Shown piece after piece: positions 1-6,852 of a DNA stretch of 9,567 nt. Origin of the DNA: Phycisphaerae bacterium (GTDB lineage: Bacteria > Planctomycetota > Phycisphaerae > Sedimentisphaerales > SM23-30); assembly GCA_021736565.1 (NCBI GenBank), contig JAIPFO010000119.1, forward strand, positions 1-9,567. The letters run 5' to 3'. The notes below the pieces were generated by a model. It ran no database searches, was not told the origin of the DNA, and saw only the letters and a list, made by a program, of their open reading frames with translations. Both the position numbers and the translations under genes were made by a program. Every line of letters starts with the position of its first letter. Position 1 is the stretch's first letter.

Positions 1-1977
1 GTGGCAACGGAAATCCAGGACATGATCTCGGCATTGAAGCTTCTGGATAATCCTCAACAGGACATCCCACTGGCCGCCCTGCTTCGCAGCCCGATGGTCG
101 GCCTGAACGAATCGCAGCTGACCGCACTGAGGTTACATTCGCCGAATAGCCCGTATCATATGGCCGTGCGAAACTACTGCCAGGACGGTGATAACGATGG
201 ACTGCGTAAAAAGTTAGACAACTTCTATGGCCAGTTGAACCGATGGCGCAGCCTGGCCCGATGCGGGCGATTGGCAGACCTGGTCTGGACGATCTACCGT
301 GAGACAAACCTCCCCGCATACGTAATGGGCTTACCCGACGGGCGGCAACGGCACAGCAATTTATTACACCTGCATGATACGGCCAGGCAATTTGACGCCT
401 TTTCGGGACTGGGTCTGTCCCGTTTTCTGCGTTTTGTCGAAAAGCTCCGAGACCAGGAGGGCGATTTCGGCCCGGCACCCGTCCTCACCGAGGCGGATGA
501 TGTTGTCCGGATCATGAGCATTCACAAGAGTAAAGGATTAGAATTCCCGGTCGTTTTTGTCACGCATCTCAGCAACCAGTTTAACAAACGTGATACGAAA
601 GGGGCCGTTCTATTTGACCGGCCAGGGGGCTGCCCGGTCGGACTGCGAGTTATCGATAAGAACAGCCGTGACAGTTGGGCCACGTTGGCGCACAATGTGA
701 TTGCGGATAATATCAACCGCCGGCAAATGGCCGAGGAGATGCGTATTCTCTACGTGGCCCTGACCCGGGCGCGTGAGCGACTGATCCTAACCGCCAGTAT
801 CGGCCTGGAAAAAATGGAAGAAAAATGGCGACTCTGGCGAAAGAGCTACGATACATCGTTGCCAGATTTCCAGCTGGATGCAGCGGGAAGCGCCATCGAC
901 TGGATCAGTGCGGCACTCGCGGGACATCCCGATATGGGCGTCTTCTTTGATCATATCGAACGCATACCGGATCACTGGCATGGGGACATCACCGATGAAA
1001 CGTCACGATTCAAACTGGTAACCTATACGGGTAAGGAAGTGGCAGACCTTATCGATGAGATCCAACTTCGAAAACCCCGCCAGACAGAACAGGTGAAGAT
1101 GGAGGCGATCACTGGAGGCACAGACACAAAGACAACTTCTCCAGAGATCCAGAAAACGATCGACCGGCTGGACTGGCAGTATCCGCATCACGCGCTAACC
1201 AAACTTGGCGCGCGGGCCGGTGTGACAGAACTCAAACGACGACTCACCGAGAGCTACCCCGACTTTCAAGCCGATGCGATGGTCCCAATGGATGCAGAAG
1301 AAATGGACCCGACTTCTCCTGAGGCAGCATCGCAGGATATAGCCGACTTCCCTCTGATGGCCTATGCCGAATCGACACCGTCTATCGCCGAACCCTTTAC
1401 CCGACGTCCGGGCTTTTTAACCAAGACCGCCGAAACGCCAACCGCCGCGGAGATCGGCATATGGACACATCTATTACTTGAAAAGCTTGACCTCGATGGC
1501 GAACTTGACCTTTCGGGCCTGACCCGGCAGCTGGAAGCCCTTACGGCCGCAGGCTTTTTTACCGGCCCTCAAGCCGAAGTCATTAATCTAAACGCCATTG
1601 AAAACTTTTTCACCAGCAAACCGGGACAAGACCTTCTGACGCACAAACAAACACTACACCGGGAATGGACCTTTACATTGGCCGTCCCGGCTTCAGAAGT
1701 ACACCCCGCCGCCAGCCTGCCGGAGGCAGACCGCAACGAACCGGTCATTATCCGCGGGGTCATTGATGCCCTTTATGAAAATTCAGAGGGAATGGTTATT
1801 GTCGATTATAAGACCGATAGTATCAGTAAAGCCCAATTGCAAGAGCGTGGCGACTCTTATCAAATTCAAATGGGTTTCTATGGCCGGGCGGTAAAAGAAA
1901 TCCTCAAAAAAGACATCGCCAAACAATGGCTCTACTTCTTAAAACCCGGCCTGGCATTTGACGTTCCGGTCCGGTAG
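1..1977 (+). CDS. addA: ATP-dependent helicase/nuclease subunit A (AddA), C-terminal part, truncated by window start
   Basis: This is the C-terminal 658 residues of an AddA-type subunit of the AddAB helicase-nuclease, which resects double-strand breaks for RecA-dependent repair. The gtg at base 1 is probably an internal valine: full AddA proteins are about 1,200 residues, and the Walker A and early helicase motifs are missing, so the gene must begin upstream. Superfamily 1 helicase motifs are visible: the motif V region at residues 169-182 (VRIMSIHKSKGLEF) and motif VI at 246-259 (EMRILYVALTRARE, with R256). A family-typical WQYPH segment followed by a VTELKRR segment links to a RecB-like PD-(D/E)XK nuclease. 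The nuclease residues are H490, D589, D602 and K604 (VDYKTD), with Q621/Q623 and Y627 after them. All expected nuclease residues are present, so this half looks active. The gene ends with TAG and converges on the reductase gene. AddB is not in the window and may lie upstream. A RecB-like or other UvrD-family nuclease is the main alternative. Confidence 0.9.
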   Translation: MATEIQDMISALKLLDNPQQDIPLAALLRSPMVGLNESQLTALRLHSPNSPYHMAVRNYCQDGDNDGLRKKLDNFYGQLNRWRSLARCGRLADLVWTIYRETNLPAYVMGLPDGRQRHSNLLHLHDTARQFDAFSGLGLSRFLRFVEKLRDQEGDFGPAPVLTEADDVVRIMSIHKSKGLEFPVVFVTHLSNQFNKRDTKGAVLFDRPGGCPVGLRVIDKNSRDSWATLAHNVIADNINRRQMAEEMRILYVALTRARERLILTASIGLEKMEEKWRLWRKSYDTSLPDFQLDAAGSAIDWISAALAGHPDMGVFFDHIERIPDHWHGDITDETSRFKLVTYTGKEVADLIDEIQLRKPRQTEQVKMEAITGGTDTKTTSPEIQKTIDRLDWQYPHHALTKLGARAGVTELKRRLTESYPDFQADAMVPMDAEEMDPTSPEAASQDIADFPLMAYAESTPSIAEPFTRRPGFLTKTAETPTAAEIGIWTHLLLEKLDLDGELDLSGLTRQLEALTAAGFFTGPQAEVINLNAIENFFTSKPGQDLLTHKQTLHREWTFTLAVPASEVHPAASLPEADRNEPVIIRGVIDALYENSEGMVIVDYKTDSISKAQLQERGDSYQIQMGFYGRAVKEILKKDIAKQWLYFLKPGLAFDVPVR

Positions 1978-2121
1978 CCCAATAAGCGTATATCTCTCGC
2001 TATGACACTTGCCCGTTTCACTGACATCTAAGTCGTTAACATTTAAAGTTTTACGTCACACGAAATCATTTTGGGCGTCTTTAAGATTATTACCAGGGGT
2101 TCTCGTATCACCCCCCAGTCA

Positions 2122-2865
2122 TCACACCTCCCGATCGAACCGTTCGATTGTCAGTTCAGTTGGGGCTGATTTTTCGGATAGTTGCAGAACCGCCACGACC
2201 CCCTGGGCAACATCCTGGGGTGGAATGTGTGTGGATTGGTCGATGGAGCAGCCGGCGGTTTCAAAGATCCCAGTCGCGGTTTTCCCAGGGTTTACACTGA
2301 GAACTCGTATGCCGTATTGGCGTGTTTCCAGTCGAATCGTTTCGCTAAAGCCATGGAGACCATACTTGGTCGCGCAGTAAACCGATTGGTGCAACATGGG
2401 CTTCCGGCCGACGGTCGAATTGACCATGACGATCGTGCCGCTTTTACGCTGCTTGAACATGGGGAGCACAGCCCGGGTAAGCTTGATCGGTACCGCCAGA
2501 TTCGTGGCGATCAATTTGTCGATATCATCCGGGGCGACCGACTCAAGTGTCTCAACGCGAACAATCCCGGCGTTATTAACCAGAATATCGATCTGCCTCT
2601 CGATACACCGGTCCTCTAACGCCTCACGCGCCGACCCGTCCGTTAAGTCACCAACCACCGGCACGCACTCCACGTCATACGCCTGACACGCATCCTGAAC
2701 CTCCATCAATCGCTCAACATCACGCCCCCCCAGGATCAGGTTGCCCCCATGCCGGGCAAATTCCAAGGCAAAACAGCGCCCCATCCCGCCACTGGCACCC
2801 GTAACACATATCCAGGCATTCTCAAAAAAACGATTTGCGTTATTATTCTTGTTAGTCATAGCCAT
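2122..2865 (-). CDS. SDR family NAD(P)-dependent oxidoreductase
   Basis: A 247-residue classical short-chain dehydrogenase/reductase, a soluble Rossmann-fold enzyme that interconverts alcohols and carbonyls with NAD(P)H. The length is typical of the family. Visible motifs are the dinucleotide-binding TGASGGMG (22-29), D73 in VGDLTD, NNAG (97-100), N122 in helix 4, the catalytic S150, Y163 and K167 (YCATK), and PG at 193-194. The catalytic set is complete. R48 in GGRD after the second strand is compatible with NADP preference, but this is only inference. The substrate cannot be read from the sequence. The ATG at 2865 is the most upstream possible start, because the same frame has a TGA 24-26 bases before it; an ATG two codons further in is also possible. 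The start has no good Shine-Dalgarno sequence of its own, but it overlaps the stop of a possible 11-codon leader ORF. The gene is divergent from the fused membrane enzyme and convergent with addA. Confidence 0.93.
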   Translation of the reverse strand: MAMTNKNNNANRFFENAWICVTGASGGMGRCFALEFARHGGNLILGGRDVERLMEVQDACQAYDVECVPVVGDLTDGSAREALEDRCIERQIDILVNNAGIVRVETLESVAPDDIDKLIATNLAVPIKLTRAVLPMFKQRKSGTIVMVNSTVGRKPMLHQSVYCATKYGLHGFSETIRLETRQYGIRVLSVNPGKTATGIFETAGCSIDQSTHIPPQDVAQGVVAVLQLSEKSAPTELTIERFDREV

Positions 2866-2900
2866 TATCTTAACCGCTTGACGCCCACATCAAAAGCCAT
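2865..2900 (-). CDS. Possible 11-codon leader ORF ahead of the reductase
   Basis: A very short reading frame (MAFDVGVKRLR) runs from the ATG at 2900 to a TAA at 2865-2867. The final A of that stop is the first base of the reductase ATG, a TAATG arrangement. An AAGGA sequence at 2914-2910 lies nine bases before the short start. It is the best ribosome-binding site in this spacer; the reductase itself has only a weak one. The layout would suit translational coupling, in which ribosomes ending on the leader restart on the reductase. The peptide has no run of a single amino acid that would suggest attenuation. Chance is a serious alternative for an ORF this short, and no homology can be claimed. 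Confidence 0.2.
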   Translation of the reverse strand: MAFDVGVKRLR

Positions 2901-3132
2901 TTTTCATATTCCTTAAATTCGATGGTTACCTCAAATGTTCAATATTGGCTGGTAAAATCGTCGATTAAAAGTTAGAATTGACGCTGAATTCAGTATTGGC
3001 TTGATTTTATAAACTATTTTAATCATTACTGCTGTGACGATAAGATGATAAGCACCAACACAAAACAGCGAACCCAATAAAGCCTGCCGCGTCAATTATA
3101 ACTAACATAACCTTTTTCCAGATAACAAGTTA
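2866..3132. other. AT-rich divergent intergenic spacer
   Basis: These 267 bases separate two divergently transcribed genes, so they must hold promoters for both, apart from the possible leader ORF at the left end. The sequence is clearly AT-richer than the flanking genes. It contains a perfect 10 bp palindrome, CTGAATTCAG (2984-2993), and two copies of TATTGGCT (2943-2950 and 2994-3001). I see no RNA gene and no riboswitch-like structure. No convincing promoter for the leftward gene could be picked out. Confidence 0.6.
2996..3023 (+). promoter_or_regulatory. Candidate sigma-70-type promoter for the fused membrane enzyme
   Basis: TTGGCT (2996-3001) and TTTAAT (3018-3023) are separated by 16 bases. 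They match the sigma-70 consensus at 4 of 6 and 5 of 6 positions. The predicted transcript would have a leader of about 100 bases before the ATG at 3133. The palindrome CTGAATTCAG ends two bases upstream of the -35 box, where a regulator could bind. Such matches occur often by chance in AT-rich spacers, so this is a weak call. Confidence 0.28.
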
Positions 3133-5214
3133 ATGAAAAAAAACACCACCGAAAACCGCCGATGGAATTCCACAGGATTTTACGCCCTGACCATTTTCAT
3201 GGGGGCGTTTCTACTTTTTCAGATCCAGCCGTTGATCGGCAAGTTTATTTTACCCTGGTTTGGCGGAAGCCCGGAGGTCTGGACGACATGTATGTTGTTT
3301 TTCCAGGTCCTTTTACTGGGCGGCTATGCCTATGCTCATCTTCTGGTGACCTATGTGCCTCCGCGTGGGCAGGCGGTGGTCCATATCGGACTGATCATCG
3401 CTGCGATCTTAATGCTGCCGATCACCCCCGATGTGGGATGGCGGCCGGTAAATAACGGCAACCCCACCTGGCCAATACTAGTGATATTGGCCCGCAGTAT
3501 CGGGCTGCCCTATTTTGTACTCTCCTCGACGGGGCCATTGATTCAGCGATGGTTCAGTCAAACCCGCCCCGGCCAATCACCTTACTGGCTCTATGCCCTT
3601 TCCAACACCGGATCGCTATTGGCATTGGTCACCTTCCCATTTATTGTCGAGCCCTTCCTTCGACGCAAGGCCCAGGGAGACATGTGGGCCATCGGGCTGT
3701 GGATCTTCGCAGGGTTATGCGGCTATTGCGCCGTTCGACTGTGGAACATTCCCAGGGACAAGAATCAGAAGAATAGCGTCGATCAAGACATTTCAACCGG
3801 CCAACCGGGCAAAACAGATAAACTCTTATGGCTTATGCTGCCCGCGACCGCCTCAGTGATGCTGCTGGCAGTCACAAATATTATCAGTCAGGATGTGGCG
3901 ACGGTTCCATTTTTCTGGGTCCTGCCCTTGAGTGTCTACCTCGTATCGTTTATCATCAGCTTTCACAGTGAGCGATGGTACCATCGGACCGGGTGGATAG
4001 CAGCGTTCATCCTCGCAATTATCGGCCTGATAGGATCGTGGAAATATGCCAAAGAGGAATCAGCGGTAATGTATATCGCGATACACGCCTGGCTGCTGCT
4101 GACCTGTTGCATGGTGTGTCATGGCGAACTGTATAAGCGACGACCCCCGTCCCGATTTCTAACACCTTACTATCTGATGATCGCAACCGGCGGGGCCATC
4201 GGGGGCATACTGGTAGCGATCGTAGCCCCGTTGCTGTTTAATACCTACCTGGAATTACCGATTGCCTTACTGGCCACGTTTCTACTGATCTTTGTAACCG
4301 ACAACAGCGGGGCGATCGTTGGACGTCGCCGGGTGGTCTGGACCGTCGCGATTTGCGTCCTGGGGATAGCGGCGATCACCATTAAGGGAACCCGGGGCGG
4401 ACTGGGGACAAATGTAATTCAAAATGCCCGGAACTTCTTTGGCGTCGTCTCGGTCATGGAAGAAGATAAACACAACCCGGCCATGCACCGTTTTGTCATG
4501 CGGCATGGCACAACATTTCACGGCGTCCAGTTTGTAGGAGCACAAAAGCACAACCAACCGACAGCCTATTATGGCAAGACCAGCGGGGTCGGTCTGGCCA
4601 TGAAGTATATGACACCACAAACAAACCGGCGAATCGGCGTGGTGGGCCTGGGCGTGGGAACATTAGCCGCTTATGGAAACACAGGCGACCTGATAAAGTT
4701 TTATGAGATCAATCCCGAAGTCCAGCGATTGGCCCAAACAGATAAATGGTTCACGTATCTGAAAGACTGCCCGGCAGAACTTAAGGTGGTCATCGGTGAC
4801 GCCCGCCTGAGTATGGAAACCGAACCGCCCCAGGAGTACGACCTGCTCGTCATGGACGCCTTCTCCAGTGATGCCGTACCGCTGCACTTATTAACCACCG
4901 AGGCATTTGAGATATACCTGAAACACATCAAAACGGATGGCATCATCGCTTTTCACGTCTCAACCATTCACCTGGACCTCCAATCGGTCCTATGGAAGCT
5001 GGCAGACCATTTCGAACTGGGCCATGCCTGGATCATCGACGATGAAGCAAAAGAAAAAGGCACCTTCACCTCCGACTGGATCTTATTAACCCGTAACAAA
5101 AAATTTCTCGCCACCCAACAGATCCAAAAAAATAGCGCCACGCCCGGCACCCATTGGAAAAATATCGACCTGTGGACAGACGACCACGTCAATTTATTTG
5201 AAATATTGAAATAA
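3133..5214 (+). CDS. Fused polytopic membrane protein / spermidine synthase-like protein
   Basis: A 693-residue inner-membrane protein of the type annotated as fused MFS/spermidine synthase. Residues about 16-420 hold roughly twelve hydrophobic helices, opening with a typical FLLFQIQPLIGKFILPWFGG segment. The rest is a soluble Rossmann-fold domain like spermidine synthase. In that domain are RNFFGVVSV (433-441), RHGTTFHGVQ (457-466), the nucleotide-binding loop VVGLGVGT (503-510), E525 after the second strand, D556 in GDAR, and D575 and D580 in MDAFSSDAVP. The domain closes with WTDDH (681-685). The acidic residues expected for binding (decarboxylated) S-adenosylmethionine are present, but the family's true substrate is not established, and no polyamine gene lies nearby. 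The first helix starts soon after the ATG, which supports this start. There is no evident Shine-Dalgarno sequence. A 62-codon ORF follows after two bases and may share the transcript. Confidence 0.9.
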   Translation: MKKNTTENRRWNSTGFYALTIFMGAFLLFQIQPLIGKFILPWFGGSPEVWTTCMLFFQVLLLGGYAYAHLLVTYVPPRGQAVVHIGLIIAAILMLPITPDVGWRPVNNGNPTWPILVILARSIGLPYFVLSSTGPLIQRWFSQTRPGQSPYWLYALSNTGSLLALVTFPFIVEPFLRRKAQGDMWAIGLWIFAGLCGYCAVRLWNIPRDKNQKNSVDQDISTGQPGKTDKLLWLMLPATASVMLLAVTNIISQDVATVPFFWVLPLSVYLVSFIISFHSERWYHRTGWIAAFILAIIGLIGSWKYAKEESAVMYIAIHAWLLLTCCMVCHGELYKRRPPSRFLTPYYLMIATGGAIGGILVAIVAPLLFNTYLELPIALLATFLLIFVTDNSGAIVGRRRVVWTVAICVLGIAAITIKGTRGGLGTNVIQNARNFFGVVSVMEEDKHNPAMHRFVMRHGTTFHGVQFVGAQKHNQPTAYYGKTSGVGLAMKYMTPQTNRRIGVVGLGVGTLAAYGNTGDLIKFYEINPEVQRLAQTDKWFTYLKDCPAELKVVIGDARLSMETEPPQEYDLLVMDAFSSDAVPLHLLTTEAFEIYLKHIKTDGIIAFHVSTIHLDLQSVLWKLADHFELGHAWIIDDEAKEKGTFTSDWILLTRNKKFLATQQIQKNSATPGTHWKNIDLWTDDHVNLFEILK

Positions 5215-5216
5215 CC

Positions 5217-5405
5217 ATGAACCCTATTTTAATGAATTTAGCTGACGGCACCGCCTTTTTTGGAGGCATGGCGATTGTCCTTGTGGCAGAAGTCTTGCTC
5301 ATTCGTTTACCAAAACGACTCACGCGATCTGCGCTGACGACTACTCGGGTTGAACCAGTGAATAGTGAGCATCATAAAATCCTAAATGACGTATTCGCCA
5401 ATTAG
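5217..5405 (+). CDS. Probable small single-pass membrane protein, function unknown
   Basis: A 62-residue ORF begins two bases after the TAA of the fused membrane enzyme, in the same direction. I do not recognise it. Residues about 12-30 form a strongly hydrophobic stretch (TAFFGGMAIVLVAEVLLI) followed by basic residues RLPKRLTR, the pattern of a single transmembrane helix with a positive cytoplasmic flank. The remaining tail is polar. There is no Shine-Dalgarno sequence, so translation would depend on coupling to the upstream gene. The last 65 bases overlap the 3' end of the convergent sulfatase gene. For it: the tight spacing and the coherent helix. Against it: short length, no homology that I can name, and the overlap. 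It could be a partner subunit of the upstream protein or a spurious frame. Confidence 0.4.
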   Translation: MNPILMNLADGTAFFGGMAIVLVAEVLLIRLPKRLTRSALTTTRVEPVNSEHHKILNDVFAN

Positions 5406-6792
5406 CCGGTTCAAGAAATAAAGGATGCCGAAGGTGTACATCCCACGTCCCCAGCCTTTTCAACATGGCTTTGGTTCGGTCAGGGTTCTCTAACGCCACA
5501 TCATGTTGCTCAGAGATATCTTCCGAAAGATGATAAAGCATCGGAAGCCTGTCTGGCAAACGTATAAGCTTCCAGTCCCCGTCCCTTATCGCGGTGCTGA
5601 CAGTATATTTCCATTCCATCGACTGATGGGGCACCTTCTCAGTCTGGCCGGTCAGAAAAGGAATAATATTAACACCCCGGTAGTTGTCCTTTGGGGAAAC
5701 CATGCCGCCGGCAGCTTCGATGAAGGTAGGACAGATATCAAGGGATAAAACCAGATCATCAATTCTTTGGCCGGCCTTAAGTCTTTGGGGCCATTTAAAA
5801 ATATAGGGCACTCGTATTCCCCCTTCAAGTAAAGTAGTTTTCTGCCCCCTTAGTGGCGCATTGACCGAGCCGTTCGAAATGGAGTTTGCCGGCCCTCCAT
5901 TATCACTGATAAAAACCACAAATGTATTGCGTTCAAGCCCTTCTTCTTCAAGAGCTTTTAATATTTTACCAACATTTTGATCAAGACGGTACACCATGGC
6001 ACAATAAGTACGCCTCAATTGATCTTCAATATGCCGGAATAATTTTAAATCCTTCTCCATCGCCTGTATTGGGGAGTGAGGCGCATTAAAGGAGGCAAAT
6101 AAGAAGAAGGGGGCATTTTTGTGCCGCCTGATAAAATCGACACATTCATCGCCAATGTCATCCGTCATGTAGGTCAAATCGCCGGGAGTTTTATAATTAC
6201 ATTCAATGGGACATTTCATGCCCTGGCCGCCAGGTCTTGCACTAAAATAATCGTGCCCTCCGCCCAAAAAACCCCAAAACTCATCAAATCCTCTTTTCAA
6301 CGGATTAAATTGAGGCTTCTCGCCAAGGTGCCACTTACCAATCAAACCATTAACATAACCCAGCGACTTAAGCGTCTCTGCCAGGGTCGGTTCACTCAGC
6401 GGAAGTCCTACATATTCCGGGTCGAAGCCAGGCTGGGCCCTGAACAGGTTGTTATCAAAACCAAAACTGACCTGGTTCTTCCCCGTCAGGAGACCGGCAC
6501 GCGATGGGCTGCACACCGGTGAAGACACATACCCGTTTGTAAAGACAATTCCTTCCGCCGCAAGCCGGTCGATGTACGGGGTCGGAATTTGTTTACTGCC
6601 GTGAAGACCCAAATCCCCATACCCCAGGTCATCGGCAACAATTAAAATAACATTCGGCTTTTCAGGACCATTTTCACTAAATGCAGGACCTGAACTGAAA
6701 TGGGTTATTATCAATAAGGATAAAAGAATAAATCTTAACTGAGACCTTGATCCGCAGCAATTTGATAGCTCATATAAACGGTTACAAAACAT
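5341..6792 (-). CDS. Secreted sulfatase of the formylglycine (arylsulfatase A-like) family
   Basis: A 483-residue sulfatase that hydrolyses sulfate esters, probably on a polysaccharide or other sulfated substrate outside the cytoplasm. The active-site motif C94-S-P-S-R98 is the site where C94 becomes formylglycine, so a maturation enzyme must be encoded elsewhere. Metal and catalytic residues are in place: D54 and D55 (VADDLGYGD), K152 and H154 (GKWHLG), H239 (APHSP), D297 and N298 (SDNGG), and K318 before EGGIRVP. After a 20-residue basic leader, residues 21-39 form a signal peptide with a likely type I cleavage after AFS (37-39). The ATG at 6792 is preceded by AAAGGAAG at good spacing, one of the better ribosome-binding sites in the window. 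The gene lies 60 bp after the kinase gene in the same direction. Parts of it are AT-rich: 5941-6060 has 41 G or C in 120 bases. The exact substrate class cannot be told. Confidence 0.95.
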   Translation of the reverse strand: MFCNRLYELSNCCGSRSQLRFILLSLLIITHFSSGPAFSENGPEKPNVILIVADDLGYGDLGLHGSKQIPTPYIDRLAAEGIVFTNGYVSSPVCSPSRAGLLTGKNQVSFGFDNNLFRAQPGFDPEYVGLPLSEPTLAETLKSLGYVNGLIGKWHLGEKPQFNPLKRGFDEFWGFLGGGHDYFSARPGGQGMKCPIECNYKTPGDLTYMTDDIGDECVDFIRRHKNAPFFLFASFNAPHSPIQAMEKDLKLFRHIEDQLRRTYCAMVYRLDQNVGKILKALEEEGLERNTFVVFISDNGGPANSISNGSVNAPLRGQKTTLLEGGIRVPYIFKWPQRLKAGQRIDDLVLSLDICPTFIEAAGGMVSPKDNYRGVNIIPFLTGQTEKVPHQSMEWKYTVSTAIRDGDWKLIRLPDRLPMLYHLSEDISEQHDVALENPDRTKAMLKRLGTWDVHLRHPLFLEPANWRIRHLGFYDAHYSLVQPE

Positions 6793-6805
6793 AACGTCTT
6801 CCTTT
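6785..6805 (-). promoter_or_regulatory. Ribosome-binding site fixing the sulfatase start
   Basis: Reading leftward, AAAGGAAG is followed by ACGTT and then the ATG at 6792-6790. No other ATG occurs between this start and the signal-peptide core, so the long 20-residue pre-hydrophobic leader appears to be genuine. Confidence 0.6.
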
Positions 6806-6852
6806 CAACTGATGATACGGTCGACTTTTTAGAATGTTCTTTTTTTTGATAT

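Noticed and set aside
1..3. GTG at the first base as the real start of the helicase gene
   Set aside because: The protein begins mid-domain and lacks the N-terminal helicase motifs. The open frame most likely continues upstream of the window.
2096..2114. GGGGT/ACCCC inverted repeat between addA and the reductase as a terminator
   Set aside because: The stem is only five pairs with a nine-base loop, and no T-run follows on either strand.
2009..2686. Three rightward open frames (2009-2380, 2182-2619, 2396-2686) opposite the reductase
   Set aside because: They lie antisense to a gene with a full set of SDR motifs and show no domain or family pattern of their own.
2943..3001. Two copies of TATTGGCT as regulator-binding repeats
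   Set aside because: Eight-base repeats 51 bases apart are expected by chance in a spacer of this composition, and there are only two copies.
6121..6522. A 133-codon rightward frame inside the sulfatase gene
   Set aside because: It is antisense to conserved sulfatase motifs, including GKWHLG, and has no recognisable features.
6793..6852. Promoter or terminator between the kinase and sulfatase genes
   Set aside because: The gap has an A-run and the sulfatase ribosome-binding site, but no GC-rich hairpin and no -35/-10 pair with sensible spacing.
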